From contig NZ_AP021901.1 in NCBI RefSeq assembly GCF_018325905.1, positions 1,612,001 to 1,676,000 of the forward strand: a DNA stretch of 64,000 bases, read 5' to 3'. Shown piece after piece: positions 34,056 to 41,681 of this stretch. The stretch comes from Pseudomonas sp. St316. GTDB lineage: Bacteria > Pseudomonadota > Gammaproteobacteria > Pseudomonadales > Pseudomonadaceae. The stretch's first letter is position 1; every line of letters starts with the position of its first letter. The position numbers were made by a program, and so were the translations under genes. The notes below the pieces were generated by a model. That model had not been told where the DNA came from. It was given only the letters and a program-made list of their open reading frames with translations, and made no database searches.

Positions 34056-34787
34056 ATGCTGCCATTGTGGATCGCCGTGCAATTTCTCAGCAGCCTGCCG
34101 GTGCGCCTGCCGGGCATGCCTGAACCTGAGCAACTGGGTCGTTCGCTGCTGTTCTATCCGTTGGTGGGGCTGCTGTTCGGTGCTTTGCTGTGGCTGCTCA
34201 ATGCCCTGCTGCTCGGCGCGCCGCCGTTGCTTCATGCCGCGTTGTTGCTGACGGCATGGGTGTTGCTCAGTGGCGGCCTGCACCTGGATGGCCTGGCCGA
34301 CAGCGCGGACGCCTGGCTCGGTGGTTTCGGTGACCGAGAGCGCACACTGCTGATCATGAAGGACCCGCGCAGCGGGCCGATTGCAGTGATCACGCTGATG
34401 TTGGTGCTGTTGCTCAAATTCACCGCGCTGCTGGCGTTGGTCGAGCAGGAGCAGACCTTGGCCTTGATCATCGCGCCGGTGTTGGGGCGTGCCGCGTTGC
34501 TCGGGCTGTTCCTCACCACGCCTTATGTGCGTGCCGGCGGGTTGGGGCAGGCGCTGGCCGACCATCTGCCTCGACAGGCCGGTCAGCAGGTGTTGCTGGT
34601 GTGTGTATTGGGCTGCGTGGTGGTGGCGGGCTGGGCCGGCCTTTTCGCGCTGCTGGTTGCCTCGGTGGTGTTTGTTGGCTTGCGCCAGATGATGCTGCGC
34701 CGGCTGGGGGGCTGCACCGGGGATACCGCCGGGGCGTTGCTGGAGTTGCTCGAGGCGGGGGTGTTGGTGGGGTTGGCGTTGGTCTGA
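34056..34787 (+). CDS. cobS: Adenosylcobinamide-GDP ribazoletransferase (cobalamin synthase)
   Basis: A 243-residue integral membrane enzyme joining adenosylcobinamide-GDP with alpha-ribazole in the last assembly step. The metal-binding GGLHLDGLADSADAWLGG segment (LHLDGLADSAD) and MKDPRSGPIAVI are hallmarks. About six hydrophobic helices and GGCTGDTAGALLE near the C-terminus follow. It is the last cob gene. No clear terminator was seen before the accessory region. Confidence 0.94.
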   Translation: MLPLWIAVQFLSSLPVRLPGMPEPEQLGRSLLFYPLVGLLFGALLWLLNALLLGAPPLLHAALLLTAWVLLSGGLHLDGLADSADAWLGGFGDRERTLLIMKDPRSGPIAVITLMLVLLLKFTALLALVEQEQTLALIIAPVLGRAALLGLFLTTPYVRAGGLGQALADHLPRQAGQQVLLVCVLGCVVVAGWAGLFALLVASVVFVGLRQMMLRRLGGCTGDTAGALLELLEAGVLVGLALV

Positions 34788-34822
34788 TCACGGCTCATCG
34801 TGGGCACTGTGCAGATAGCCAC

Positions 34823-34838
34823 CTGTCAACTCTGACAG
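34823..34838 (+). promoter_or_regulatory. lux-type 16-bp palindrome, site C, with -10 element
   Basis: CTGTCAACTCTGACAG, identical to site B including two flanking bases on each side. A -10-like CTTACT (34862-34867) begins 39 nt after the first base of the box. The leader to the start codon is about 110 nt and contains an imperfect hairpin around CATGGGCGTCCGTG (34942-34955). Confidence 0.7.
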
Positions 34839-34983
34839 TTTCGGCCCATCTGAAAAAAGCGCTTACTGCTTGCCAATGCAGAACGGCGGGTGGCGTTCGG
34901 TAGTGCCCGGCAGTAACGCTCTGTTTTTCGAACGCATGCGCCATGGGCGTCCGTGGCGATCAGTGTGAACACGGAGAGCAAAC

Positions 34984-36948
34984 ATGGCTGGTTCAGATGA
35001 GAAAGAGCAGCTTACGGCTAATGAAACCGGCGCCGGCGGGCCCGCGCCGTTGGCGCTTCAGGATCCGGATGTATCAGGTTTCATTATGCCAGGGTTGCCG
35101 GTGGGGCTGATTCCCAGGGCTGACCTCGATAGGGGGGTCAGTACGACCATCCAGAGTTGGCCTAACCCGCCGCCGGATGGGGAGACAGACTATTTCCGGC
35201 TGCAAATTGCTCGAGCGCAGAGTAATGAGTGGTCCACGGTACAGGAACACTCCTTTTCCGGCGGTGATACCTGGGTGCCGCTGGTATTCACCATTCCCAG
35301 TAGTTATTTGCTGGACCCAGAGCACGAAGGTGCTTTCGACCTGCGATACGAACATGAGAATTTTCTTGAAACCCTCGACCACTCCGGCCGTGCTTATATT
35401 CATATCGACAAGCTTCCACCCAATGGAGTGATCCCTCCCAATAAAATGGTGTTCGCCTTAACGCCCCCCATCACCGACGCAACCTTTGGCGCGAACGATT
35501 ATCTGGAAGCGACGATTCCCCCTTGGACAGGTGATCAGACGGCTGTGCAAGTCGCTTTCGGCTGGATTAAAGGTGAGCTACCCGAAGATCCCGACGACAT
35601 CGATCTGATCGGTCCGCAGCCCATTGCCGCTGGCGGCGGTACGGTACAAATTACCAAGGACAAGTTTGCCGCCGCCGGAGATGGCCGTTGCTGTGGCGGT
35701 TACGTGCTGATCGACAAGGCCGGTAACATCAGCGCGCTGTCCAGGTATGAGCTCATGTCGGTCGCCCTGGACCCTTTGCCGATTACGCCATTGATCAAGC
35801 CCACGGCGGCGGATGCCACTGGCGGTGAGCTTCTGCGTTCGGACATCGTCCATGGCAATGTGTTGGTCAATGTACCTCGAGTTTCCAATGGCAAGTCCAC
35901 CGATACGGTGGTGGTGAAATGGGGCTCGCGGGAAATCACGCCGGGCACGCCTGTAGGCAGCAATCCATCAGGGGGGATCAACATTCCCGTGCCTTGGAGT
36001 GTGATCTGGGCGGAGTACGGCAGCGCCACCATTGGTGGGGTGGACACGGATCTGTCCTATACCGTGCTGCGCGGGGTAGAGCCTTTTGGCTCAGCATTGG
36101 AGACCGTCCGCGTCAACCTTTCCACCACCGGGCCAGTGAACCCGGACCCGGAACCCGGCAACGGCCTATTGAAAGTCGTGACCGTCGTTGGAGACTCGGG
36201 TGTGGACAATGAACTGGTCGACACCGATGAAGATCAGGAGGTTTTTGCCAAGATCGAGCTGGTGGCCCCGCTGGTCGACGGCGATACCTATCAAGTCCTG
36301 TGGAATGGCACCCCCATCGGTGCCCCCTATGTGATCGACGTGACCAACGACGCGGCGGGGGATGAAATTGAAATTGAACTTGACTGGGATGTCATCCGCG
36401 GCGAGGGCCCCAGTGCGACTATGCCGGTCTGGTACGTGTTGACCAATGCGGCCCACCAGAACCCAGAGGAGCCCGCGCAGCGTACTTCGGTGAAGATCGA
36501 CTTCCTGGTGTTCGACTTGCCGCAAGCTATCCCCCAGCACACCAATACGGCTGGCATCCTGACCTGTAACTCACTGCGCTGGGATGCCACGGGTACTGAG
36601 TATGGGATGGAGTACCTGATTCCACCGAGCAGCTATTTGAAGCCAGGCGACGACGTGGTGGTGGAGTGGAAGGCTTATACGGACCATTCCAACCCGGTGG
36701 AAATCCCCAGTGCGGCCAAAACCCATACGTTCACCAACATCACCCAGGCGCAGGCCGATAACGGCATTGTCTGGCTCATCGAGCCATATGACACGCATAT
36801 CCTGCCTCTCTGGCAGAGCGCCAGCGTGCTCGGTAAAGGCGAGGTGAGCTATAGGATCACCGGCAAACCGTATCGGGAAACACCGACCAATACCCGGGTG
36901 GGGTTGGCGCAGGGCGAGGGCTCCTGTGAGGTTCCGGATCGTCCTTGA
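34984..36948 (+). CDS. Large Ig-like repeat protein, function unknown
   Basis: A 654-residue protein with no signal peptide or transmembrane helix, acidic, and built of several modules of about 100-130 residues. Module features include DKAGNISALSRYEL (an Ig-like end, residues about 245-258), VLVNVPRVS...VVVKWGSREI, and SSYLKPGDDVVVEWKAY near 540-556. It resembles the proteins at 39447 and 46261 in module style. The start ATG 34984 has ACGGAGAG upstream. It is the first gene under a lux-type promoter. An adhesin, carbohydrate-binding or toxin-associated role is possible but unproven. Confidence 0.75.
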   Translation: MAGSDEKEQLTANETGAGGPAPLALQDPDVSGFIMPGLPVGLIPRADLDRGVSTTIQSWPNPPPDGETDYFRLQIARAQSNEWSTVQEHSFSGGDTWVPLVFTIPSSYLLDPEHEGAFDLRYEHENFLETLDHSGRAYIHIDKLPPNGVIPPNKMVFALTPPITDATFGANDYLEATIPPWTGDQTAVQVAFGWIKGELPEDPDDIDLIGPQPIAAGGGTVQITKDKFAAAGDGRCCGGYVLIDKAGNISALSRYELMSVALDPLPITPLIKPTAADATGGELLRSDIVHGNVLVNVPRVSNGKSTDTVVVKWGSREITPGTPVGSNPSGGINIPVPWSVIWAEYGSATIGGVDTDLSYTVLRGVEPFGSALETVRVNLSTTGPVNPDPEPGNGLLKVVTVVGDSGVDNELVDTDEDQEVFAKIELVAPLVDGDTYQVLWNGTPIGAPYVIDVTNDAAGDEIEIELDWDVIRGEGPSATMPVWYVLTNAAHQNPEEPAQRTSVKIDFLVFDLPQAIPQHTNTAGILTCNSLRWDATGTEYGMEYLIPPSSYLKPGDDVVVEWKAYTDHSNPVEIPSAAKTHTFTNITQAQADNGIVWLIEPYDTHILPLWQSASVLGKGEVSYRITGKPYRETPTNTRVGLAQGEGSCEVPDRP

Positions 36949-36969
36949 ACGTGCATTCCCCCAAGGAAC

Positions 36970-37019
36970 CCACTGTAGGAAAAGGAGTGGTGCCAGGCCC
37001 TTTTTCTACAGTGTGCTTC
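36970..37019 (+). other. Stem-loop between the Ig-like gene and the autotransporter gene
   Basis: CACTGTAGGAAAAGG pairs with CCCTTTTTCTACAGTG across a 14-nt loop, with few mismatches. It sits 20 nt after the Ig-like stop and 100 nt before the autotransporter start. Possible roles are terminator, processing site or attenuator. Confidence 0.5.
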
Positions 37020-37119
37020 ATCAGTTCCAATGGAATGTTCGGACTAATCCTACATACCCCTGCGAAGACGTTCTGTAGCCTGCGCGGCCTTCCGTATTCA
37101 ATCGCCACAGGGTGCCTGT

Positions 37120-39321
37120 ATGTCCACGCCTAAAGTATTCACGTTGCATCCGCTGTTTCGTGCCTTGAAATTACTGTCCATCCCGCCGTTGTTGCTGGTC
37201 GCCGAGGTGGCGTACGCCAGGGTGCTGATTCCGGGTGAAGTGGTGTTCATCGACGGCAGCACCGCCACCGATAACTACGTGTTGAACGGTGAATCGACCT
37301 TGAATGCCGAGGGAGCCAATACCCGGGACATTGTCGTTAATAGCTCCACCCTGAACCTTGAACGAAGCAATGTGAACGCAACGGGCGCCAATGGCGTTCA
37401 TTTGAATTCCGGTCGCGCGACCATTGGCAGCAGCATCATCACCAGCGACCGGGTAGGCCTGGCCGTCAGCCGTGACCCCGCAGGCACCCAAGGCTCGGTC
37501 GCGACGGTGAGCGACAGCACCATCGTCGGCGGTACAACGGGCGTTACAGTGACCGACCTGAGCGAACTGACGCTGGTGCGTTCCATCGTCCAGGGCACAG
37601 GCGCCAACGCGGCTGGCTTGCGGCTGTTCGGCGGTACGGCCACGGCCACCGACAGCATCATTTCCGGCGCGCGAAATGGCATCGAGATCGGTGGCGATGC
37701 CGGCTTGAGTACTCCCGACACCCTGACCCTGAACAATACTCATGTCGAAGGCCTCAACGGCTCGGCCATCGTCGTCGATACGTTGGGCCTGGGGGCAACC
37801 ACAGCCAATATCTCGGTCAATAATGGCTCCACGCTGTCGGCCAGCAACGGCATCCTGATGGACGTTCGCAGAGGCGCCGAAGGCAATCTTCAGGTCAGCG
37901 CCAGCACACTGGTGGGCGATATCGTCGCCGACGACAGCAGCACCGCCAACGTCAACCTGAGCAACGCCGCGACCCTGACGGGCAACCTGGTGAATGTGCA
38001 GAACCTGGGCATCGACAGCAACGCCCGTTGGGTCATGGTCGGGGATGGCGAAGTCGAGAACCTGGTCATGAATGGCGGGGCGATCCAGTTCGGTAACCCG
38101 GGCGAGTTCTTCAAGTTGACCGTCGACACGCTGTCGGGTAGCGGCGGTACGTTCTACATGCACACCGACTTCACGACCGGCCAGGTCGACACCCTGACCG
38201 TGAACGGCGCGGCCACCGGCGACCATACCATCGCCATCGATTCCAGTGGCTCGGAGCCGGTGGGTGCCGGAGCCATCCCGGTGGTGCATATCGGCAGCGG
38301 CGACGCGACGTTCAGCTTGGCCGGTGGTGAAGTGGACCTCGGGGCGTATTCCTACGACCTCATCCAACAGGGCAACAACGACTGGTACCTCAATACCGCC
38401 TCGCGGACGATCAGCCCGGGCACGCGCTCGGTGATCGCGCTGTTCAACGCCGCGCCTACCGTTTGGTACGGTGAGCTCAGTTCCCTGCGCAGCCGCATGG
38501 GCGAAGTGCGCATGGACCATGGCAAGGCCGGTGGCTGGATTCGTGCCTACGGCAACAAGTTCGATGTCAGCGCCAGCTCCGGCGTGGCTTACAAGCAGGT
38601 ACAGCAGGGGCTGTCGTTCGGCGCGGACGCGCCTTTGCCAATAGGCGATGGTCAGTGGTTGGTGGGCGTGCTCGGCGGCTACAGCAAGTCCGACCTGGAT
38701 ATGAGCCGTGGTACCAGTGCAACCGTCGACAGCTTCTATCTGGGCGCCTACACCACCTGGATCGACGAACACAGTGGCTACTACTTCGACGGCGTACTCA
38801 AGTTCAACCGCTTCCAGAACGAGTCCGATGTGCAACTGAGCGACGGTCGCAAGACCAAGGGCGAATACGACAGCCACGCCGTTGGTACTTCCCTGGAATT
38901 GGGTCGGCATATCAAGCTGGCGGATGATTATTTCGTCGAGCCGTTCACGCAACTGTCCGGTGTGGTCATCCAGGGCAAGGATTACGACCTGGACAACGGT
39001 CTTTCCGCCGAAGGCAGCCGCAGCCACTCGCTGTTGGCCAAGGCCGGGGCCACTGCAGGGCGTAATTTCAAGTGGGACGACAAGGTCGTGCAACCCTACG
39101 TTCGCGCTGCCTATGTGCATGAATTTGCCAACAACAACGACGTGAAGGTCAACGACAACCGATTCAACAACGACCTGTCGGGCTCGCGCGGTGAGTTGGG
39201 TCTCGGCGTTGCCATGAGTGTGACCGAAAAAGTCTCGATCCATGCCGACTTCGATTACAGCAACGGTAACAAGATCGAACAGCCGTGGGGTGCCAACGTG
39301 GGCGTGCGCTATCTCTGGTAG
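37120..39321 (+). CDS. Autotransporter (pertactin-like) outer membrane protein
   Basis: A 733-residue type Va secretion protein. The N-terminus carries a long signal sequence ending near VAEVAYA (residues 1-33). The passenger (about 35-440) is a Gly/Asn/Thr-rich beta-helix with pertactin-like repeats of the S-T-x-L/I type. The beta-barrel (about 450-733) starts near VWYGELSSLRSRMGEVR, contains GGWIRAYG, and ends NVGVRYLW with the usual terminal aromatic residue. No RGD motif or protease triad is apparent. It lies between two Ig-like genes on the same strand and may display an adhesin. Confidence 0.9.
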   Translation: MSTPKVFTLHPLFRALKLLSIPPLLLVAEVAYARVLIPGEVVFIDGSTATDNYVLNGESTLNAEGANTRDIVVNSSTLNLERSNVNATGANGVHLNSGRATIGSSIITSDRVGLAVSRDPAGTQGSVATVSDSTIVGGTTGVTVTDLSELTLVRSIVQGTGANAAGLRLFGGTATATDSIISGARNGIEIGGDAGLSTPDTLTLNNTHVEGLNGSAIVVDTLGLGATTANISVNNGSTLSASNGILMDVRRGAEGNLQVSASTLVGDIVADDSSTANVNLSNAATLTGNLVNVQNLGIDSNARWVMVGDGEVENLVMNGGAIQFGNPGEFFKLTVDTLSGSGGTFYMHTDFTTGQVDTLTVNGAATGDHTIAIDSSGSEPVGAGAIPVVHIGSGDATFSLAGGEVDLGAYSYDLIQQGNNDWYLNTASRTISPGTRSVIALFNAAPTVWYGELSSLRSRMGEVRMDHGKAGGWIRAYGNKFDVSASSGVAYKQVQQGLSFGADAPLPIGDGQWLVGVLGGYSKSDLDMSRGTSATVDSFYLGAYTTWIDEHSGYYFDGVLKFNRFQNESDVQLSDGRKTKGEYDSHAVGTSLELGRHIKLADDYFVEPFTQLSGVVIQGKDYDLDNGLSAEGSRSHSLLAKAGATAGRNFKWDDKVVQPYVRAAYVHEFANNNDVKVNDNRFNNDLSGSRGELGLGVAMSVTEKVSIHADFDYSNGNKIEQPWGANVGVRYLW

Positions 39322-39397
39322 GGCCGGCTGACCGGGCGGGCCTGCCAGGTCGATTCGGCATTTTCCCTTTGCGGCATTCGAGTGTTCATCATGATTT

Positions 39398-39421
39398 TGC
39401 CCCCCGGGCCTGGGGGGCTGA
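39398..39421. other. GC-rich hairpin before the second Ig-like gene
   Basis: GCCCCCC and GGGGGGC arms around GGGCCT, 77 nt after the autotransporter stop, preceded by ATTTT on the left. On the plus strand no T-run follows, so it is an imperfect terminator candidate. Confidence 0.45.
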
Positions 39422-39446
39422 TATTCAGCGACGGAGCACATGATCA

Positions 39447-40913
39447 ATGTCATCGACCAAGCCCACCCGGCTCGACCCCACCATGACCGCCCCTTGGACA
39501 TGGCCCGAACCACTGGCCGACATGCCTGGTGGAGAGCGTAACCTGCTGCATCGCACGGCCTGGAGCGACCCGGCCAATCCATTGAGAGTCCAGTTAAGGC
39601 CCTGGTATAGCGACCCGCCGCCATCGGGGACTGAGCGAGTCGATGTTTTTCTGGATGAGGATGAAAGCAATATCATCGGGTTCCGGGAATGGACCTTGCC
39701 CATGGCGGAGGATGATTATTATGTTCCCATCGGTGCCGACAAGTTGCCCGAAGGCAGGCATACGCTCAGCTTCATCATGACCAACTACCTGGACGTGCCG
39801 GCGCGATCGTTTCCGTTCACGGTGACTGTCGACAAGACGCCGCCAGTGCTGGCGGGTGACAGCAAACTGATTTTCCCTTCCGAAGTCCTTCCGCCCAATA
39901 AACTCACTGCCCGTTACCTCGAAATGAACGGGGATGAGGTGAAGGCAGATCTCCCGCTGTATACGGACCCCCGACCCTGGGACCAAATCACCTGGTACTT
40001 GGGCGCCACGCCCGGTACCCAGGACCAGGGAGGTGTGATCGAGCTGGATGACCGCAACTATGCCGATCCGGTGGTTGTCACGATCCCGGGGGATCTGATC
40101 CGGAACAGGGGCGATGGCTGGCGGTATGTGTGGTATCAGGCGCAGGACCGCGCGGGTAATCAGAGTCTGCGTTCCGAGCCGGTTGAGCTGAGTGTCGATG
40201 CCACGCCGATCCCGCGCACGTTGCCACCTTCCAAGGTCAAGGAAGCCAATGGCGGGGCTTCGGGCGGCGTACTGAGCCCACTGGATGCGGTCAATGGCGT
40301 GACGGTAACCATTCCGACGGAGGCGGTCATTTACGACGGCGAGGGCGTGTTCGTGCAATGGGCCGAGGCGGGTACCGTGGGGGCGTTTCGTACCGACGTT
40401 CCGAACCCGGCAGGCTCACGGGACTATAAGATCCCGAACGACAAAATCGCCCAGCATCTGGGCAAGACGATCCCCGTGAATTACGAGGTATTCGAGCCCG
40501 GCATTGCCCTGCCGCACAAGTCGAACAACTACAGCTTGCGAGTCGAGGAGTTGAGTGGCTTGCCCACTATTCAATGCGACAAGGTAACCGGTGGCAGGTT
40601 GGTTCTGGGGGATATTGCGCAGGGGGGGTATGCCAGCTTCACTCTCCAGCGTTGGACCTTCATGGCCATCGACCAATACCTTACGATCGAGGTAAGGGGC
40701 GTCGACAGCGGCAATCAGCTGGTCAGGATTCCTGTACTGACCGAATCCCCGGTTCCGGAAGTGGCTCAGGTTATCCCTGCCGGGCGAATTTCAAAGACTG
40801 ACCTGCAACGTTTCAAGATTGGTGGAGCGCTTGAAGTGCGGGTGAGTGTGAGCTTCGACACCAAGCAGACGTGGAAGAGTTTTCCGATGTTGACGCCGAC
40901 ATTGGTGGCTTGA
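39447..40913 (+). CDS. Ig-like repeat protein with C-terminal K-S-F-P-M signature
   Basis: A 488-residue protein without a signal peptide, made of Ig-like modules: VTVDKTPPVLAGDSKLIFP, AQDRAGNQSLRSEPVEL and GVTVTIPTEAVIYDGEGVFVQW. The last 60 residues (WTFMAIDQ then VSVSFDTKQTWKSFPMLTPTLVA, ending KSFPM-x5-LVA) match the end of the protein at 46261. GGAG lies 10 nt before ATG 39447. It is convergent with the RHS gene, with a shared hairpin terminator between them. Function is unknown and may be linked to the RHS protein. Confidence 0.78.
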   Translation: MSSTKPTRLDPTMTAPWTWPEPLADMPGGERNLLHRTAWSDPANPLRVQLRPWYSDPPPSGTERVDVFLDEDESNIIGFREWTLPMAEDDYYVPIGADKLPEGRHTLSFIMTNYLDVPARSFPFTVTVDKTPPVLAGDSKLIFPSEVLPPNKLTARYLEMNGDEVKADLPLYTDPRPWDQITWYLGATPGTQDQGGVIELDDRNYADPVVVTIPGDLIRNRGDGWRYVWYQAQDRAGNQSLRSEPVELSVDATPIPRTLPPSKVKEANGGASGGVLSPLDAVNGVTVTIPTEAVIYDGEGVFVQWAEAGTVGAFRTDVPNPAGSRDYKIPNDKIAQHLGKTIPVNYEVFEPGIALPHKSNNYSLRVEELSGLPTIQCDKVTGGRLVLGDIAQGGYASFTLQRWTFMAIDQYLTIEVRGVDSGNQLVRIPVLTESPVPEVAQVIPAGRISKTDLQRFKIGGALEVRVSVSFDTKQTWKSFPMLTPTLVA

Positions 40914-40942
40914 GGTGGGGCTTCGATCGGGTTGGTAGCGCT

Positions 40943-40983
40943 AAACTTCGGCGGCAAAACAGAGCGTTTTGTCGCCGAAGTTT
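40943..40983. terminator. Bidirectional hairpin terminator
   Basis: An almost perfect 18-bp stem AAACTTCGGCGGCAAAAC / GTTTTGTCGCCGAAGTTT with a 5-nt loop. It separates the convergent Ig-like gene and the first RHS gene and ends in A/T runs on both sides. Confidence 0.88.
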
Positions 40984-40991
40984 ATAGGGGG

Positions 40992-41681
40992 TTAGGCCCG
41001 GACGACCGGGACGCCCTGAATCGCAGTCCTTACAGACCAGTGTTGGAGCGGTTTTAAACGACCCCTTTGCCAGTTGCCAACGACGCGTCCCATCTCGTCA
41101 ATATAGGAATTGACATCCCTGGTGACGGGGCCGGGTGCGGAACTCCTGGCGACGGGGTTGGCGCTGAGCTGCGACTGAACTACATCGCGAGAATTTGCAT
41201 TGCGCCCCACGGCCTCGGTACCAGTGGCACGCCGAGGCAAGACCGCGCGGGGAATGCGGATTCTAGCTTTTTCCAGGTCGGAAAGAGGTGCTCCTAGCGT
41301 TGCTCGCGCTATGGATTGGCTAGCGGGTGGTGTTGCACCTTTTGTACTGGTTATGTTTGGTGCTTTTTTAACAAACCTGTTAAGAACCTGGCCATAGAAC
41401 CCCTTATTTTTAGTTGCGGTGCTGGCGGTTTTTTCGAGCACCTTCTGAATCCCCTTGTAGGATTGCGTGGCTATAAGGGGAAGCGCTGCAACCATCGCCG
41501 CATACCCCAAATACTCTCCCCATTTACTGGCTGTCTCATTATTGCCGGCCACTGCCACTGCGTTGGCGATTGTCGAGCCAGCAGAGAGCGCGGTACCCAC
41601 TGCGATCAGCGCAAAGGAGGTGCCCGCTGTAAAAAACAATGAAATGGTTCCAATGGCAACAAACACCGCTCCCACCGCCAC
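40992..41681 (-). CDS. RHS1 fragment: variable C-terminal tip
   Basis: Up to 229 residues. They begin with two hydrophobic segments (VGAVFVAIGTISLFFTAG and FALIAVGTALSAGSTI) as found after the core in many RHS proteins, then a basic hydrophilic tail (RIPRAVLPRRATGTEA, LKPLQHWSVRTAIQGVPVVRA). No known toxin fold was recognised. In frame it should follow DGGGGLGGWISV of the core after one added base in the C8 run. Confidence 0.65.
   Translation of the reverse strand: MAVGAVFVAIGTISLFFTAGTSFALIAVGTALSAGSTIANAVAVAGNNETASKWGEYLGYAAMVAALPLIATQSYKGIQKVLEKTASTATKNKGFYGQVLNRFVKKAPNITSTKGATPPASQSIARATLGAPLSDLEKARIRIPRAVLPRRATGTEAVGRNANSRDVVQSQLSANPVARSSAPGPVTRDVNSYIDEMGRVVGNWQRGRLKPLQHWSVRTAIQGVPVVRA

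Noticed and set aside
36949..37119. Search for a lux-type box before the autotransporter gene
   Set aside because: Only the stem-loop CACTGTAG/CTACAGTG was found. Its arms are too far apart for the CT-N12-AG form.
37171..39624. 817-codon minus-strand frame opposite the autotransporter
   Set aside because: The plus-strand frame has a signal peptide, passenger and barrel. The minus frame is a composition artefact.
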